Counted from the first letter of the stretch, positions 8,020 through 16,551 are shown. The stretch is 64,000 nt of DNA from Prauserella flavalba (GCF_003202235.1 NZ_MASU01000022.1:62001-126000); one strand, 5' to 3'. Numbers and translations: made by a program. The notes: generated from the sequence alone by a model not told the origin.

Positions 8020-8367
8020 TCAGGGCTCGATGACCAACTCAGCGATGCGGCCGTCACGCAGGGTGAACTGGAATCGCAGGTCGACGACGCCACCGGGGAA
8101 GTCACCCTCGAGGTGGTGCACGGCGACGTAGTGGTCGTCGTCGATACGCTGGGCCGCGACGAGCTTGATGGTGTAGGTGTACTCACCGCCGGCGCGTGCC
8201 AACCAGTCGCGGATCTCGCGCTTGCCGCGGTAGGTGTGCCCCTCGTCGACGGCGATGGCGTCCTCGGTGTAGTAGGCAAGGGCCGGTTCCAGATCCCGGG
8301 CGTTGTGTGCGGCCAGGTAGTCGGTGATCACCTCCGGCAGCTGGCGGGCATCGATCGGTTCACTCAT
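8020..8367 (-). CDS. SnoaL-like / NTF2-fold protein
   Basis: A 115-residue single-domain protein of the NTF2-like superfamily, recognisable from ITDYLAAHNARDLEPALAYYTEDA and the beta-rich end VDLRFQFTLRDGRIAELVIEP. Such proteins act as small isomerases, hydrolases or binding modules; the substrate is unknown. An ORF reaches 8400, but the ATG at 8367 is used because the predicted promoter would start transcription near 8396. AGAGGA lies upstream. It sits divergent to the MerR gene and is the likely direct target of that regulator. Confidence 0.75.
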   Translation of the reverse strand: MSEPIDARQLPEVITDYLAAHNARDLEPALAYYTEDAIAVDEGHTYRGKREIRDWLARAGGEYTYTIKLVAAQRIDDDHYVAVHHLEGDFPGGVVDLRFQFTLRDGRIAELVIEP

Positions 8368-8402
8368 GTCGCGGTCCTCTCCATCGTGGGTGTCGTGCAC
8401 TC

Positions 8403-8433
8403 ACGCTGCGGTCTCCCGCAGGGAGAGGGTCAA
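8403..8433 (-). promoter_or_regulatory. MerR-type promoter with 19-bp spacer and dyad
   Basis: On the minus strand, -35 TTGACC (8433-8428) and -10 CAGCGT (8408-8403) are separated by 19 bases instead of 17. The spacer holds the dyad CTCTCCC-TGC-GGGAGAC (8427-8411). A long spacer with a central dyad is the hallmark of MerR-activated promoters. It drives the SnoaL-like gene, away from the merR-type gene at 8467. Confidence 0.65.
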
Positions 8434-8466
8434 GCGCACCGTTCGGCGAGCGTGCAAAGTGGGGGC

Positions 8467-9279
8467 ATGTCCCGTGGACTGACGATCGGCGAGTTCGCGC
8501 AGTTGACGCACCTGAGCGTGCGGACCCTGCGCCGCTACCACGAGTCCGGGCTGATCGAACCCGCGTCGATCGACCCCGTCAGTGGTTATCGCTACTACAC
8601 CAGCGACCAAATTCCCACCGCGCAGGTCATCCATCGGCTGCGTCAGCTGGACGTGCCGCTGTCCGATGTGGCCAAGATTCTCGCCACCGAGGACACCGAG
8701 GAACGCGCCGACCTGGTCGGCGGGCACCTGCGGCGGTTGGAGGCCCAGCTGGACCGCACGCGAGCCGCCGTGACCTCGCTGCACCAACTGCTCCGTCCCG
8801 ACAAGGACCTACTGCCTGTCGAACTCCGCTCAGCGCCCCCGAGAACGGTCGCCGCCGTCAAGGGCTTCGTCGACCACGGCGAGGTGCTGTCCTGGTACGC
8901 GGAGGCCATGGCTGAACTCGACGCTGCGGTCACCGGCCTGCAGTCGCTGGGACCGCCGGGAGGGCGCTACGCTAACGAGCTGTTCACCGGTGGACGGGGA
9001 GCGGTGTTGGTCTACCGTCCGGTCGCCGACCCGCCGATCCGAGGGCGAGTGACGCCCGTCAACCTTCCGGCCGCTGAACTTGCCGTCGCTGTCCATTTCG
9101 GACCCCACGACGACATTGACGTCACCTACGGCCGGCTCGGCACCTGGGTTGTCGAACACGCCCTCGCCGTGGACGGTCCTGTCCACGAAACCTATCTCGT
9201 CGGACCACGCGACGACCCGGATCCACGGGCGTGGCGAACCGAGATCGGCTGGCCCGTGTTCCGCCTGGCCGCAGGATGA
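8467..9279 (+). CDS. MerR family transcriptional regulator with GyrI-like effector domain
   Basis: 270 residues. The N-terminal winged helix of MerR activators is clear (LTIGEFAQLTHLSVRTLRRY, GYRYYTSDQI), followed by a long dimerisation helix (about 78-115) and a C-terminal GyrI/BmrR-like ligand pocket (from about 120). The ATG at 8467 starts exactly at the domain; the upstream frame extension is not coding. It is divergent to the SnoaL-like gene, with a 19-bp-spacer MerR promoter between them. The ligand is probably a small hydrophobic or cationic compound, by analogy. Confidence 0.88.
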   Translation: MSRGLTIGEFAQLTHLSVRTLRRYHESGLIEPASIDPVSGYRYYTSDQIPTAQVIHRLRQLDVPLSDVAKILATEDTEERADLVGGHLRRLEAQLDRTRAAVTSLHQLLRPDKDLLPVELRSAPPRTVAAVKGFVDHGEVLSWYAEAMAELDAAVTGLQSLGPPGGRYANELFTGGRGAVLVYRPVADPPIRGRVTPVNLPAAELAVAVHFGPHDDIDVTYGRLGTWVVEHALAVDGPVHETYLVGPRDDPDPRAWRTEIGWPVFRLAAG

Positions 9280-9509
9280 CTTCACGATCGTGCTCATCGC
9301 GGCCCAGTTCGTGCGGACCCAGCCCGCGACCCAAACCCGAACAAATCAAGAGCATCTGCCTGGTCTGGGCAGACTCCAGCACCTGACCGCGAAACACGAG
9401 TGACTCATGGGTACTCCTCGAGTCGAACGTATGGTCGAGCCAAGGGTCCCCGGGGAGAACCGAGAAACCGGCGCGGGGCGTGGGAGACAAGCACACCGGA
9501 GCCGGAAAC

Positions 9510-9543
9510 GACGAAGCGCCCTGCGCGAGCAGGGCGCTTCGTC
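9510..9543 (-). terminator. tmRNA terminator hairpin
   Basis: Perfect 14-base arms GACGAAGCGCCCTG (9510-9523) and CAGGGCGCTTCGTC (9530-9543) around a six-base loop, directly after the tmRNA 3' end on the minus strand. The following bases GTTTCC are only weakly T-rich. The 230 bases between here and the MerR gene show no gene. Confidence 0.75.
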
Positions 9544-9544
9544 C

Positions 9545-9915
9545 GGTGGAGGTGCCGGGAATCGAACCCGGGTCCTCTGTCGCCTTTCCAGGGCTTCTCC
9601 GTGCGCAGTTCGCTGTGCCTCTACTCGGCCCCACCGGTCACGCGAACAAGCCGGTGTGACGGGCCCAGCCACTGTTTGTTTCCCTACCAGCTCCCGTGGC
9701 CGGGGCTGGAGGTAAGCCTCCTAGCTGATGCCGGCAGACCGGGTCGGAGGCTTCCCCGGGCCGACAGACTCGCACTCGCTCAGGCGGCGAGGGCGAAGTC
9801 GCGCTGACTGTTCGTCTTGGCGCTTATTTTAGTTGCGACGACGCTCACGGTGGTCGTTGCCTGCACCGGCACGCTTCCCCTGGATCAACGTCCAGAGTCG
9901 AGACCGTTCACCCCC
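9545..9915 (-). ncRNA. ssrA: transfer-messenger RNA (tmRNA)
   Basis: The 5' end GGGGGTGAAC pairs with the 3' acceptor CACCTCC, and the T-arm GGTTCGATTCC lies near the 3' end, forming the tRNA-like domain. The resume frame at 9821-9780 encodes the tag AKTNSQRDFALAA followed by TGA, matching the xLAA ending of actinobacterial tags. At about 371 nt it has the expected size. The 3' CCA is not encoded (CCG follows). Together with SmpB, encoded at 16053-16535, it rescues stalled ribosomes and tags the truncated product for degradation. Confidence 0.95.
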
Positions 9916-9936
9916 TTCGGATGTTGCTTTCCGATC

Positions 9937-9964
9937 AGGATAACGCGTGAGGGCAAGTCGTTAA
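9937..9964 (-). promoter_or_regulatory. candidate tmRNA promoter
   Basis: -35 TTAACG (9964-9959) and -10 TATCCT (9942-9937) with a 16-base spacer. Transcription would start about 15 bases before the mature 5' end, leaving a short leader for RNase P removal. Confidence 0.5.
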
Positions 9965-10076
9965 TCCCGCAGGCGGAGGTAGGGATGCCCCTACCCCGAA
10001 CTCGCCAGCGAGCATCATGGTCGCCCCAGGTCAGGCGGGCCATGCTGGTTCCAGTCAGCCACAGAATGGAGTCAGC

Positions 10077-10766
10077 ATGAACCCGGCACGCACCGAAGAG
10101 GGCGGCGGCGGCCGCCGGCCGCCGATCGGCGGGTCGGTCGCCTATCTCCTGCTCAACCTGCCCGTCGGCATCGCGGGCTTCGTCTTCCTGGTCACCACCC
10201 TCTCCGTTGGCATCTCGACGGCGATCATCTGGGTCGGCGTGCCGGTGCTGGCGCTGGCGGTGCTGGCCACACGCGGCGCCGCCCGGCTCGAACGGGCCCG
10301 CATCTACGCGCTGCTCGACCACTACATCGACCTGCCGTACCGGTCGCTGCCCGAGGGAACACAGCAGCGGCGCTGGAAGGCGCGGCTGAAGGACTCGGCG
10401 ACCTGGAAGGACATGACGTACTTCCTGCTGCTGTTCCCGATCGGTGTCGCCGAGTTCTGCATCGTGCTCACTACCTGGACGACGGCATTGGGTCTTGCCG
10501 CTCTGCCGTTCTACTACCGGTACCTGCCGGACGGCGCGTACTACTTCCCGTCCTGGGACCTGCGCTGGTTCACCGTCGACTCGATCCCGTCGTCGCTGCC
10601 GTGGGCCGCGCTCGGCGTGCTGCTGCTGGCGGTGTCGGCGGTGCTCAGCAGGGGGCTGGCGAGCGCGCACGCCCGGTTCGCGACGCTCCTGCTGGGTCCG
10701 GCTCCCCGGCGATTCCGGGAGGACTCCTTTCGCGGCACGACCGCGATGAGCCCGGTGGCAGGATGA
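10077..10766 (+). CDS. stand-alone membrane sensor domain protein
   Basis: 229 residues, with two hydrophobic hairpins near residues 16-60 and 105-145 and another helix pair near 175-200. The segments LPVGIAGFVFLV and SVGISTAIIWVGVPVL match the N-terminal sensor domain of the histidine kinase encoded next (VGVTTVIIWVGIPILL), so it is a paralogue of that sensor half without a kinase domain. The ATG at 10077 follows GGAG. It probably sits in the cytoplasmic membrane and modulates or forms part of the signalling unit with the kinase. Confidence 0.75.
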   Translation: MNPARTEEGGGGRRPPIGGSVAYLLLNLPVGIAGFVFLVTTLSVGISTAIIWVGVPVLALAVLATRGAARLERARIYALLDHYIDLPYRSLPEGTQQRRWKARLKDSATWKDMTYFLLLFPIGVAEFCIVLTTWTTALGLAALPFYYRYLPDGAYYFPSWDLRWFTVDSIPSSLPWAALGVLLLAVSAVLSRGLASAHARFATLLLGPAPRRFREDSFRGTTAMSPVAG

Positions 10767-10795
10767 TGACCAGCCCAGCCAGGGAGGACTCACGC

Positions 10796-11926
10796 ATGAC
10801 GGACGCCAAGCCGGTGGCCGAGCAGCCACGGCCGCAGGCCTTCAAGGCCATTGGCTTCATGATCGTGAGCTTCCCCCTGCGGCTGGTGCAGTTCGTGCTG
10901 ATCGTGACGCTGGCCGCGGTCGGCGTCACCACCGTGATCATCTGGGTGGGCATCCCGATCCTGCTGCTGGCCACGCAGCTCACGCGCTGGTTCGGCGACC
11001 TCGAACGGTCGTGGGTCCGCACGGCGTTGGGCACTCCGCTGCCCCCGGTCGAACGGGCGCAGACCGAGGGTGGCTGGATGCGCCGCTGGTTCGGGCAGCT
11101 CACCGACCCGACCACGTGGCGCGACCTCGGTTACCTGATGCTCGCGTTCCCGCTCGGGGTGCTCGAGTTCGCGATCGGGCTGGTGGCGGTGATCCTGCTG
11201 CCCATCGCGATCTGGGTGGTGCCGAGCATCGGCTGGCTGCACGGCCAGCTGGCGATGTCGCTGCTCGGGCCGCCGAAGGCGCAGCGGCTGGCGGCGAAGG
11301 CGTCGCGGTTGCAGGCGTCCAGGGCGCGTGGCGTGGATGCCGCCGAGGCGGAGCGCAGGCGCATCGAGCGGGACCTGCACGACGGCGCGCAGCAGCGGCT
11401 GGTGTCGGTGGCGATGAGCCTCGGCCGGGCGAAGGCGAAACTGGACGGCGACCCCTCGGCGGTGCGTGCCCTGATCGACGAGGCGCACACCGACGCGAAG
11501 CTCGCCGTGTCGGAACTGCGTGACCTCGCCCGTGGCATCTACCCGGCGGTGCTCGCCGACCGCGGCCTCGACGCGGCGCTGTCGGCGCAGGCCGCGAAGG
11601 CTCCGATTCACGTCGACGTCGAGGTGGACGTGGAGCCGAGGCCGCCGGCGGCGGTGGAGACGACGGCATACTTCATCGTGGGCGAGACGCTGACGAACAT
11701 CGCCAAGCACGCGGGGGCGACCGAGGCCGGGGTGCGGGTGTGGCGCACCGACGACACCGTGGTGGTCGAGGTGACGGACAACGGGCGTGGCGGCGCGCAG
11801 ATGCGACCGGGGGGTGGGCTTGCCGGGCTGGCCGACCGTGCTGCCACGATTGACGGCGTCATCTCCGTCGTCAGCCCACCCGGCGGTCCCACGGTGATCC
11901 GAGCGGACCTTCCCTGCACGTGGTGA
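10796..11926 (+). CDS. sensor histidine kinase, NarL type
   Basis: 376 residues. Two N-terminal membrane hairpins form the putative sensor domain (about 20-65 and 110-155), followed by HisKA_3 with the phosphoacceptor in IERDLHDGAQQRLV, then an HATPase with N-box ETLTNIAKHAGA and G-boxes DNGRGGA and GGGLAGLADRA. The ATG at 10796 has GGGAGG nine bases upstream; the frame is open earlier but overlaps the sensor gene. It phosphorylates the response regulator encoded 30 bases downstream. The sensor, kinase and regulator form one operon, plausibly for envelope stress as in similar actinobacterial sets (inference). Confidence 0.9.
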   Translation: MTDAKPVAEQPRPQAFKAIGFMIVSFPLRLVQFVLIVTLAAVGVTTVIIWVGIPILLLATQLTRWFGDLERSWVRTALGTPLPPVERAQTEGGWMRRWFGQLTDPTTWRDLGYLMLAFPLGVLEFAIGLVAVILLPIAIWVVPSIGWLHGQLAMSLLGPPKAQRLAAKASRLQASRARGVDAAEAERRRIERDLHDGAQQRLVSVAMSLGRAKAKLDGDPSAVRALIDEAHTDAKLAVSELRDLARGIYPAVLADRGLDAALSAQAAKAPIHVDVEVDVEPRPPAAVETTAYFIVGETLTNIAKHAGATEAGVRVWRTDDTVVVEVTDNGRGGAQMRPGGGLAGLADRAATIDGVISVVSPPGGPTVIRADLPCTW

Positions 11927-11956
11927 GCTGCTGTTGTTCACCACTGGGGAGCTTGG

Positions 11957-12598
11957 ATGCGGGTGGTCATTGCCGAGGATGCCGTTCTGCTGCGCGCGGG
12001 GGTCGAGCGCCTGCTGGCCGACGAGGGGATCGAGACGGTCGCCGCGGTCGGCAACGGCGACGAGCTGCTGACCGCCGTCGAGCAGCACCGGCCGGAACTG
12101 GCCATCGTCGACGTGCGGATGCCGCCGACGTTCACTGACGAAGGATTGCGGGCCGCGCTGCGGGCCAGGGAAATCGTGCCGGGTCTGCCGGTGTTGGTGC
12201 TGTCGCAGTACGTCGAGGAGACGTACGCGGTGGAGCTGCTCTCCGCGGGCGCGGGCGGCGTGGGTTATCTGCTGAAGGAGCGAGTCGCCGATGTCACCGA
12301 CTTCCTGGACGCCGTGCGCCGGGTCGCGAGCGGCGGCACCGCCATCGACCCGGAAGTGATCGCACAGCTCATGGCCAGGGGCAAGAAGAACCCGCTGGAC
12401 TCGCTGACGGCGCGCGAGACCGAGGTGCTGGGCCTGATGGCCCAGGGCCTCTCCAACACGGCCATCGCCAACAGCCTCGTGGTCTCGCACGGCGCGGTGG
12501 AGAAGCACATCGGCAACATCTTCGCGAAACTCGGCCTGGAGGCCAGCTCCGAGGAGCACCGCCGCGTCCGCGCCGTCCTCACCTACCTGGGCCGCTGA
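11957..12598 (+). CDS. LuxR/NarL family response regulator
   Basis: 213 residues: receiver domain (1-120) with acidic pocket EDAV, phosphoacceptor aspartate in AIVDVRMPP, and the conserved lysine in GYLLKERV, then a LuxR-type DNA-binding domain (about 145-210; LTARETEVLGLMAQG, NTAIANSLVVSHGAVEKHI). It is the cognate partner of the kinase immediately upstream. Target promoters are not evident in the window. A palindromic repeat 20 bases after the stop may terminate the operon. Confidence 0.93.
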   Translation: MRVVIAEDAVLLRAGVERLLADEGIETVAAVGNGDELLTAVEQHRPELAIVDVRMPPTFTDEGLRAALRAREIVPGLPVLVLSQYVEETYAVELLSAGAGGVGYLLKERVADVTDFLDAVRRVASGGTAIDPEVIAQLMARGKKNPLDSLTARETEVLGLMAQGLSNTAIANSLVVSHGAVEKHIGNIFAKLGLEASSEEHRRVRAVLTYLGR

Positions 12599-12617
12599 CC
12601 CACCTCTGCCGCCGCTT

Positions 12618-12672
12618 GGGGAGCAAGGGAGCTTTACTCCCGCAAAACGGGAGTAAAGCTCCCTTGCTCCCC
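12618..12672. repeat. nested palindromic repeat (family A, copy 1)
   Basis: A 55-base near-perfect palindrome built from hexamers: GGGAGC AA GGGAGC TTT ACTCCC, a short loop, then the complement. It is repeated at 24181 and 36368, always directly after a gene. It may terminate the response-regulator operon. Confidence 0.85.
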
Positions 12673-12798
12673 TTTTGGCTTGCCCAGGCCCACCGACTGC
12701 GGTAGGGCAGACCCCACCACGGCCGGCCGAAAACCGGAAGATCAAGACGCCAGCCTGCACGGCTGTGCATCGCACCCCCGTTGACCAGGCTTGATGGC

Positions 12799-14061
12799 AT
12801 GACCACGAGCCAGTTGAGCCCACCGCGAACCCGGGACCGCTTCCTCGACATCGTCCGCGCACTCGCCATTCTCGGCGTCGTCGTCCAGCACTGGGCGATG
12901 CCGGTGCTCGACTACTCCGGCGGCGCCATCACCACGGGCAACGCGCTCACCACCCCCGGCTGGTGGGCCATCACGTGGCTCTCCCAGGTCATGCCACTGG
13001 TCTTCTTCGCGGGCGGGGCCGCGAACCTGATCTCCCTGCGCCGCGCGAGCTCCACTCGCGACTGGCTCGCCACGCGCCTGCGCAGGCTGCTGCTACCCGT
13101 GTTGCCGCTGTTCGCCGTGTGGCTCGTCGTGCCGACGGTCCTGCACGACCTCGGCGTTCCCGAACAACCCGTCGCCATCGCCGGGGCGATCGCCGCCCAG
13201 CTGCTGTGGTTCCTCGCCGTCTACCTGCTCACCATCCTCGCGACGCCGCTGCTCGCCGCCGCCCACCGCCGCTTCGGGCTGGCCGTGCCATTCGCGCTCG
13301 CCGCGGCGGCGGCGCTCGTGGACGTCGCCCGCTTCGATGGCGTCCCGCTCGTCGGCTACGCCAACGCCGTGTTCGTCTGGCTCGCCGTGCACCAGCTCGG
13401 CTTCCACTACGCCGAGGGCAGGCTCGGCAACCTCTCCCCTCGCGCCGCCCTCGGCATGTCCGCCGCGGGCTTCGGCGTCACCGCGCTGTTCGTCGCGTTC
13501 GGGCCCTACGCCGCGAGCATGATCGGCATGCCCGGCGCTCCCGTGTCCAACATGAGCCCGCCCACCGCCTGCCTGGTGAGCCTCGCCGTCGGCCAGGTCG
13601 GTCTCGTGCTCGCCGCGAAGAAGGCGCTGAACCGCCTCGCCGAGCGGCCCGCCGTCAGCGGCGTACTCGGCTGGGTCGGTCCCCGGTTCATGAGCATCTA
13701 CCTCTGGCACATGCCCGCGCTGGTCGTCGTGTCCGGCGTGCTGGTGCTCGCGCTCGGCTACGCCACCCCGGTGCCGGGCAGCCTGCTCTGGCTCGCCGCG
13801 CTGCCCGCCTGGCTGACGCTCACCGGGCTCGTGCTCGCCGGCCTGCTCAGGGTGTTCGGCCGCTTCGAGGCGACGCCCCGGCCCGCGACGGTCACCGCAC
13901 CGTTCTGGCAGCTGGTCACGGCCGGCCTGCTCGGCTCGGCAGGGCTGCTGGGTCTCGCGGCGAAGGGCTTCGCCAACGGTCCCGAGCTGTGGGTCGCGCT
14001 CGTGGTGGGCGCGTTCCTGCTCAGCGGGAAGGCCGTGACACGCGAGCCGGTCGCCGCCTAG
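12799..14061 (+). CDS. membrane acyltransferase family 3 protein
   Basis: 420 residues with ten or so membrane segments. RDRFLDIVRALAILGVVVQHW at the start carries the R-D and histidine motif typical of acyltransferase-3 proteins, which transfer acyl groups to exopolysaccharides, lipids or antibiotics at the membrane. FFAGGAAN and SIYLWHMPALVVV are further family blocks. The ATG at 12799 is preferred to one at 12781 because it gives the shorter family N-terminus. The stop TAG lies within the CCTAGG duplicated by the IS481-like element that abuts it. Substrate unknown. Confidence 0.82.
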   Translation: MTTSQLSPPRTRDRFLDIVRALAILGVVVQHWAMPVLDYSGGAITTGNALTTPGWWAITWLSQVMPLVFFAGGAANLISLRRASSTRDWLATRLRRLLLPVLPLFAVWLVVPTVLHDLGVPEQPVAIAGAIAAQLLWFLAVYLLTILATPLLAAAHRRFGLAVPFALAAAAALVDVARFDGVPLVGYANAVFVWLAVHQLGFHYAEGRLGNLSPRAALGMSAAGFGVTALFVAFGPYAASMIGMPGAPVSNMSPPTACLVSLAVGQVGLVLAAKKALNRLAERPAVSGVLGWVGPRFMSIYLWHMPALVVVSGVLVLALGYATPVPGSLLWLAALPAWLTLTGLVLAGLLRVFGRFEATPRPATVTAPFWQLVTAGLLGSAGLLGLAAKGFANGPELWVALVVGAFLLSGKAVTREPVAA

Positions 14062-14108
14062 GTGTCGTGACCCGGGAGGTTGTTGACGGCGCGCCTGCTT
14101 GAACGTGG

Positions 14109-14161
14109 GAGGACCTCCTGGCGGAGTGGATGTGTCTGGCATTCACCCGCAGGAGGTCCTC
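14109..14161 (+). promoter_or_regulatory. hairpin sequestering the IS481-like transposase ribosome site
   Basis: GAGGACCTCCTG (14109-14120) and CAGGAGGTCCTC (14150-14161) are perfect 12-base inverted repeats. The second arm contains the AGGAGG Shine-Dalgarno, six bases before the ATG. This is the same layout as in the unrelated IS5-like element at 2825. Confidence 0.65.
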
Positions 14162-14162
14162 G

Positions 14163-15134
14163 ATGGCTCACGCTAATGCCCGTACCAATGTGTTCGCTCG
14201 TCGCCTGATCGTTGAGCGTGTCGCTGCCGGGTGGCCGGCCGCGCACGTGGCCGAGCAGCTGGGGGTGTCGCGCGCGACGGTGTACAAGTGGGTGCGCCGT
14301 TACGCCGAGGGTGGCGACGCCGCGTTGGGTGATCGTTCGTCGCGGCCGCGGCGGATGCCCACTCGCACCCCGAAATGGGTCGAGCAGCGGGTGTTGGCCG
14401 CGCGGCGACGCCGCCGTCGCGGCGCGGTCGCGCTCGCCTCCGAGCTCGGTCTCAACCCGTCGACGGTCGGACGGATCCTGGCCCGCCACGCCGTGCCGCA
14501 CCTGGCCGCGATCGACCCGATTACCGGCGAGCCGGTACGCGGTTCGCGGTGCAGCCCCCACCGCTATGAACACCGCACACCCGGGTCAATGATCCACGTG
14601 GACGTGAAGAAACTGGGCCGGATCCCGGCCGGTGGCGGGTGGCGACTGCACGGGCGCGAGGCGAAGGTATCGGTCGCGAACCGCCACAAGAAGACCAAGA
14701 TCGGCTACGACTACGTCCACACCGCGATCGATGACCACACCCGCCTGGCCTACAGCGAGGTCCTCGCCGACGAGAAAGACCACACCTGTGCGGCCTTCCT
14801 GCACCGCGCGCTGGCCTGGTTCGCCGCCCACAACATCCGCGTGCGCCGCGTCCTGACCGACAACGCCCTGGTCTACCGGCGCGGCACCGACTGGGGCTGG
14901 GTCTGCACGGCCTGGAGCATCAAACGCCGCTTCACCAAACCCGGCTGCCCCTGGACCAACGGCAAAGCCGAACGCTTCAACCGCACCCTGCTCAACGAAT
15001 GGGCCTACGCCCGACCCTGGACCAGCAACACGTCCCGCCGTCGCGGCCTTGACCGATTCCTCCACCACTACAACACTCAACGCGGCCACTCCGCCCTCGG
15101 CGGCCGACCACCCATCAGCAGGCTCGCCGCCTGA
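14163..15134 (+). CDS. IS481 family transposase
   Basis: 323 residues. An N-terminal helix-turn-helix (about 20-45, HVAEQLGVSRATVYKWVRRY) is followed by a second DNA-binding region, then an rve/DDE integrase core: D147 in MIHVDVKKLG, the second aspartate in RVLTDNALVY, and the glutamate in NGKAERFNRTL. The C-terminus YNTQRGHSALGGRPP is the family signature. The ATG at 14163 follows AGGAGG. All catalytic residues are intact. Confidence 0.93.
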   Translation: MAHANARTNVFARRLIVERVAAGWPAAHVAEQLGVSRATVYKWVRRYAEGGDAALGDRSSRPRRMPTRTPKWVEQRVLAARRRRRRGAVALASELGLNPSTVGRILARHAVPHLAAIDPITGEPVRGSRCSPHRYEHRTPGSMIHVDVKKLGRIPAGGGWRLHGREAKVSVANRHKKTKIGYDYVHTAIDDHTRLAYSEVLADEKDHTCAAFLHRALAWFAAHNIRVRRVLTDNALVYRRGTDWGWVCTAWSIKRRFTKPGCPWTNGKAERFNRTLLNEWAYARPWTSNTSRRRGLDRFLHHYNTQRGHSALGGRPPISRLAA

Positions 15135-15144
15135 CAACAACGTG

Positions 15145-16053
15145 TCAGGTCACGACACCTAGGAGGCCGAGCAGCTTGGCGGGCGTGTCGTGCAGGACGG
15201 CGCGGAGGAACGGCTCACCCAGCCGGTCGTCGGCGTCCGCCCACTGCGCGATCGCCCGCAGCTGCGTGGCGTAGGAGTACGGGATGTTCGGGAAGTCGGT
15301 GCCCAGCACCACCCGGTCGGCGATCCCGGCGAGCCGCGCGGGCCAGTCCCCCGGCAGCGGCATGAAGTTCTCCGTGAAGGGCACGCCCACCATCGTCGTG
15401 TCGAGATGGACCCTCGGGTACTCGGCCACGAGGGCCAGCGCCCGGTCGTACTCGGGCATCCCCGCGTGGGCGAGCACGGTCACCAGCCGGGGATGCCTGG
15501 CCAGCACCTCGGCGAACACGTCGAGGCCGGTGTGCTCGCCCCGCAGCGGCCCGTGTCCACAGTGGATCACCACGGGCACGCCGGCGTCGGCGAGGGCGCC
15601 CCACGCGCCGTCCAATAGCGGGTCCCTCGGGTCGTAGGCGCCCACCTGCACGTGAGCCTTGACGCAGCGAACGCCCGCCCGCAGGGCCGCATCCACATAA
15701 GACGCGGCGCCCTGCTCCGGATACAACGTCGCCGTCGGCACGGCGTCCGGCTCCCTGGCGGCGAAGTCGAGCGCCCACTGGTTCAGCCACTCCGCCATAC
15801 CCGGCTTGTGCGGATAGACCAGCGGCGCGAACCGGCGGACGCCCAGCGACCTGAGCACGGCGAGCCGCTCCTGCTCGGGCAGCCGATAGAACACCGGCCA
15901 CTCCATGCCGTAGTTCGTCGTCGCGTCGTCGAAGTACGCCCACACCTTCGCGAGCATGCGCTCGGGCAGGAAGTGCACGTGGATGTCGACGAGCCCGTCC
16001 AGCCCGAGTGAGCCGACCCACCCGGCGACGTCGTCGTCCGATGCCGGCCCCAT
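15145..16053 (-). CDS. amidohydrolase family metalloenzyme
   Basis: 302 residues with an amidohydrolase-2 TIM barrel: HxH in VDIHVHFLPE (about residue 23), a histidine in VVIHCGHG, another in VLAHAGMPEYD and the metal-bound aspartate in VVLGTDFPNIPYS. These enzymes hydrolyse or decarboxylate small ring compounds; substrate unknown. The ATG at 16053 overlaps the smpB stop (TGATG), implying coupled translation. The last codons and the TGA lie inside the IS481-like element, so the insertion rewrote the extreme C-terminus after LLGLL. The catalytic core is complete. Confidence 0.85.
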   Translation of the reverse strand: MGPASDDDVAGWVGSLGLDGLVDIHVHFLPERMLAKVWAYFDDATTNYGMEWPVFYRLPEQERLAVLRSLGVRRFAPLVYPHKPGMAEWLNQWALDFAAREPDAVPTATLYPEQGAASYVDAALRAGVRCVKAHVQVGAYDPRDPLLDGAWGALADAGVPVVIHCGHGPLRGEHTGLDVFAEVLARHPRLVTVLAHAGMPEYDRALALVAEYPRVHLDTTMVGVPFTENFMPLPGDWPARLAGIADRVVLGTDFPNIPYSYATQLRAIAQWADADDRLGEPFLRAVLHDTPAKLLGLLGVVT

Positions 16054-16535
16054 CAACGGCGGTACTTGCCCTTGACCGCGCGGCCCATCGCCTTGGCCAC
16101 CTCGCGCTCGGCGTCGCGCTTGGCGAGGGACTGGCGCTTGTCGTAGGCCTTCTTGCCCTTGGCGAGGGCCAGCTCCACCTTCACCTTGCCGTCCTTGAAG
16201 TACAGCGACAGCGGGACGAGGCTGACGCCGCCCTCCTTGGTCTTGCCGATGAGCTTCTCGATCTCACCGCGGTGCAGCAGCAGCTTGCGGGTACGCCGGG
16301 GAGCGTGGTTCGTCCACGTCCCCTGCGCGTACTCGGCGATGTGCAGGCCGCGCAGGAAGATCTCACCGTCGTCGACGGTCGCGAACGCGTCGGTGAGCGA
16401 CGCCTTGCCGTCGCGGAGGCTCTTCACCTCGGTACCGACGAGCACGACCCCGGCCTCGTAGGTGTCGAGGATCGAGTAGTCGTGGCGGGCGCGCCGGTTC
16501 GACGCGATCACCTTGCGGCCGACTTCCTTGGGCAT
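16053..16535 (-). CDS. smpB: SsrA-binding protein SmpB
   Basis: 160 residues, full length. It binds the tRNA-like domain of tmRNA and delivers it to stalled ribosomes. Conserved blocks include [36 protein letters not shown] and the basic C-terminal tail ([22 protein letters not shown]) that enters the mRNA channel. It is the last gene of the prfB-ftsE-ftsX-smpB cluster, 16 bases after ftsX, and overlaps the amidohydrolase start. Confidence 0.98.
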   Translation of the reverse strand: MPKEVGRKVIASNRRARHDYSILDTYEAGVVLVGTEVKSLRDGKASLTDAFATVDDGEIFLRGLHIAEYAQGTWTNHAPRRTRKLLLHRGEIEKLIGKTKEGGVSLVPLSLYFKDGKVKVELALAKGKKAYDKRQSLAKRDAEREVAKAMGRAVKGKYRR

Positions 16536-16551
16536 ACCTTCGACTTTAGCT

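Larger units (their letters stand above)
14063..15157 (+). mobile_element. IS481-like insertion sequence, intact, 1,095 bp
   Basis: Ends TGTCGTGACC at the left and GGTCACGACA at the right are perfect 10-base inverted repeats with the TGT tip usual for IS481. CCTAGG is duplicated on both sides (14057-14062 and 15158-15163), a 6-base target site that is itself a palindrome. One transposase gene fills the element. It sits between the convergent ends of the acyltransferase and amidohydrolase genes and now supplies the latter's stop codon. Confidence 0.9.

Noticed and set aside
9407-9715. Short open frames over the tmRNA
   Set aside because: The sequence is explained by tmRNA structure and its terminator.
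13093-14142. 349-aa leftward frame antisense to the acyltransferase
   Set aside because: No domain, His/Glu-rich shadow composition, and the membrane protein on the other strand is convincing.
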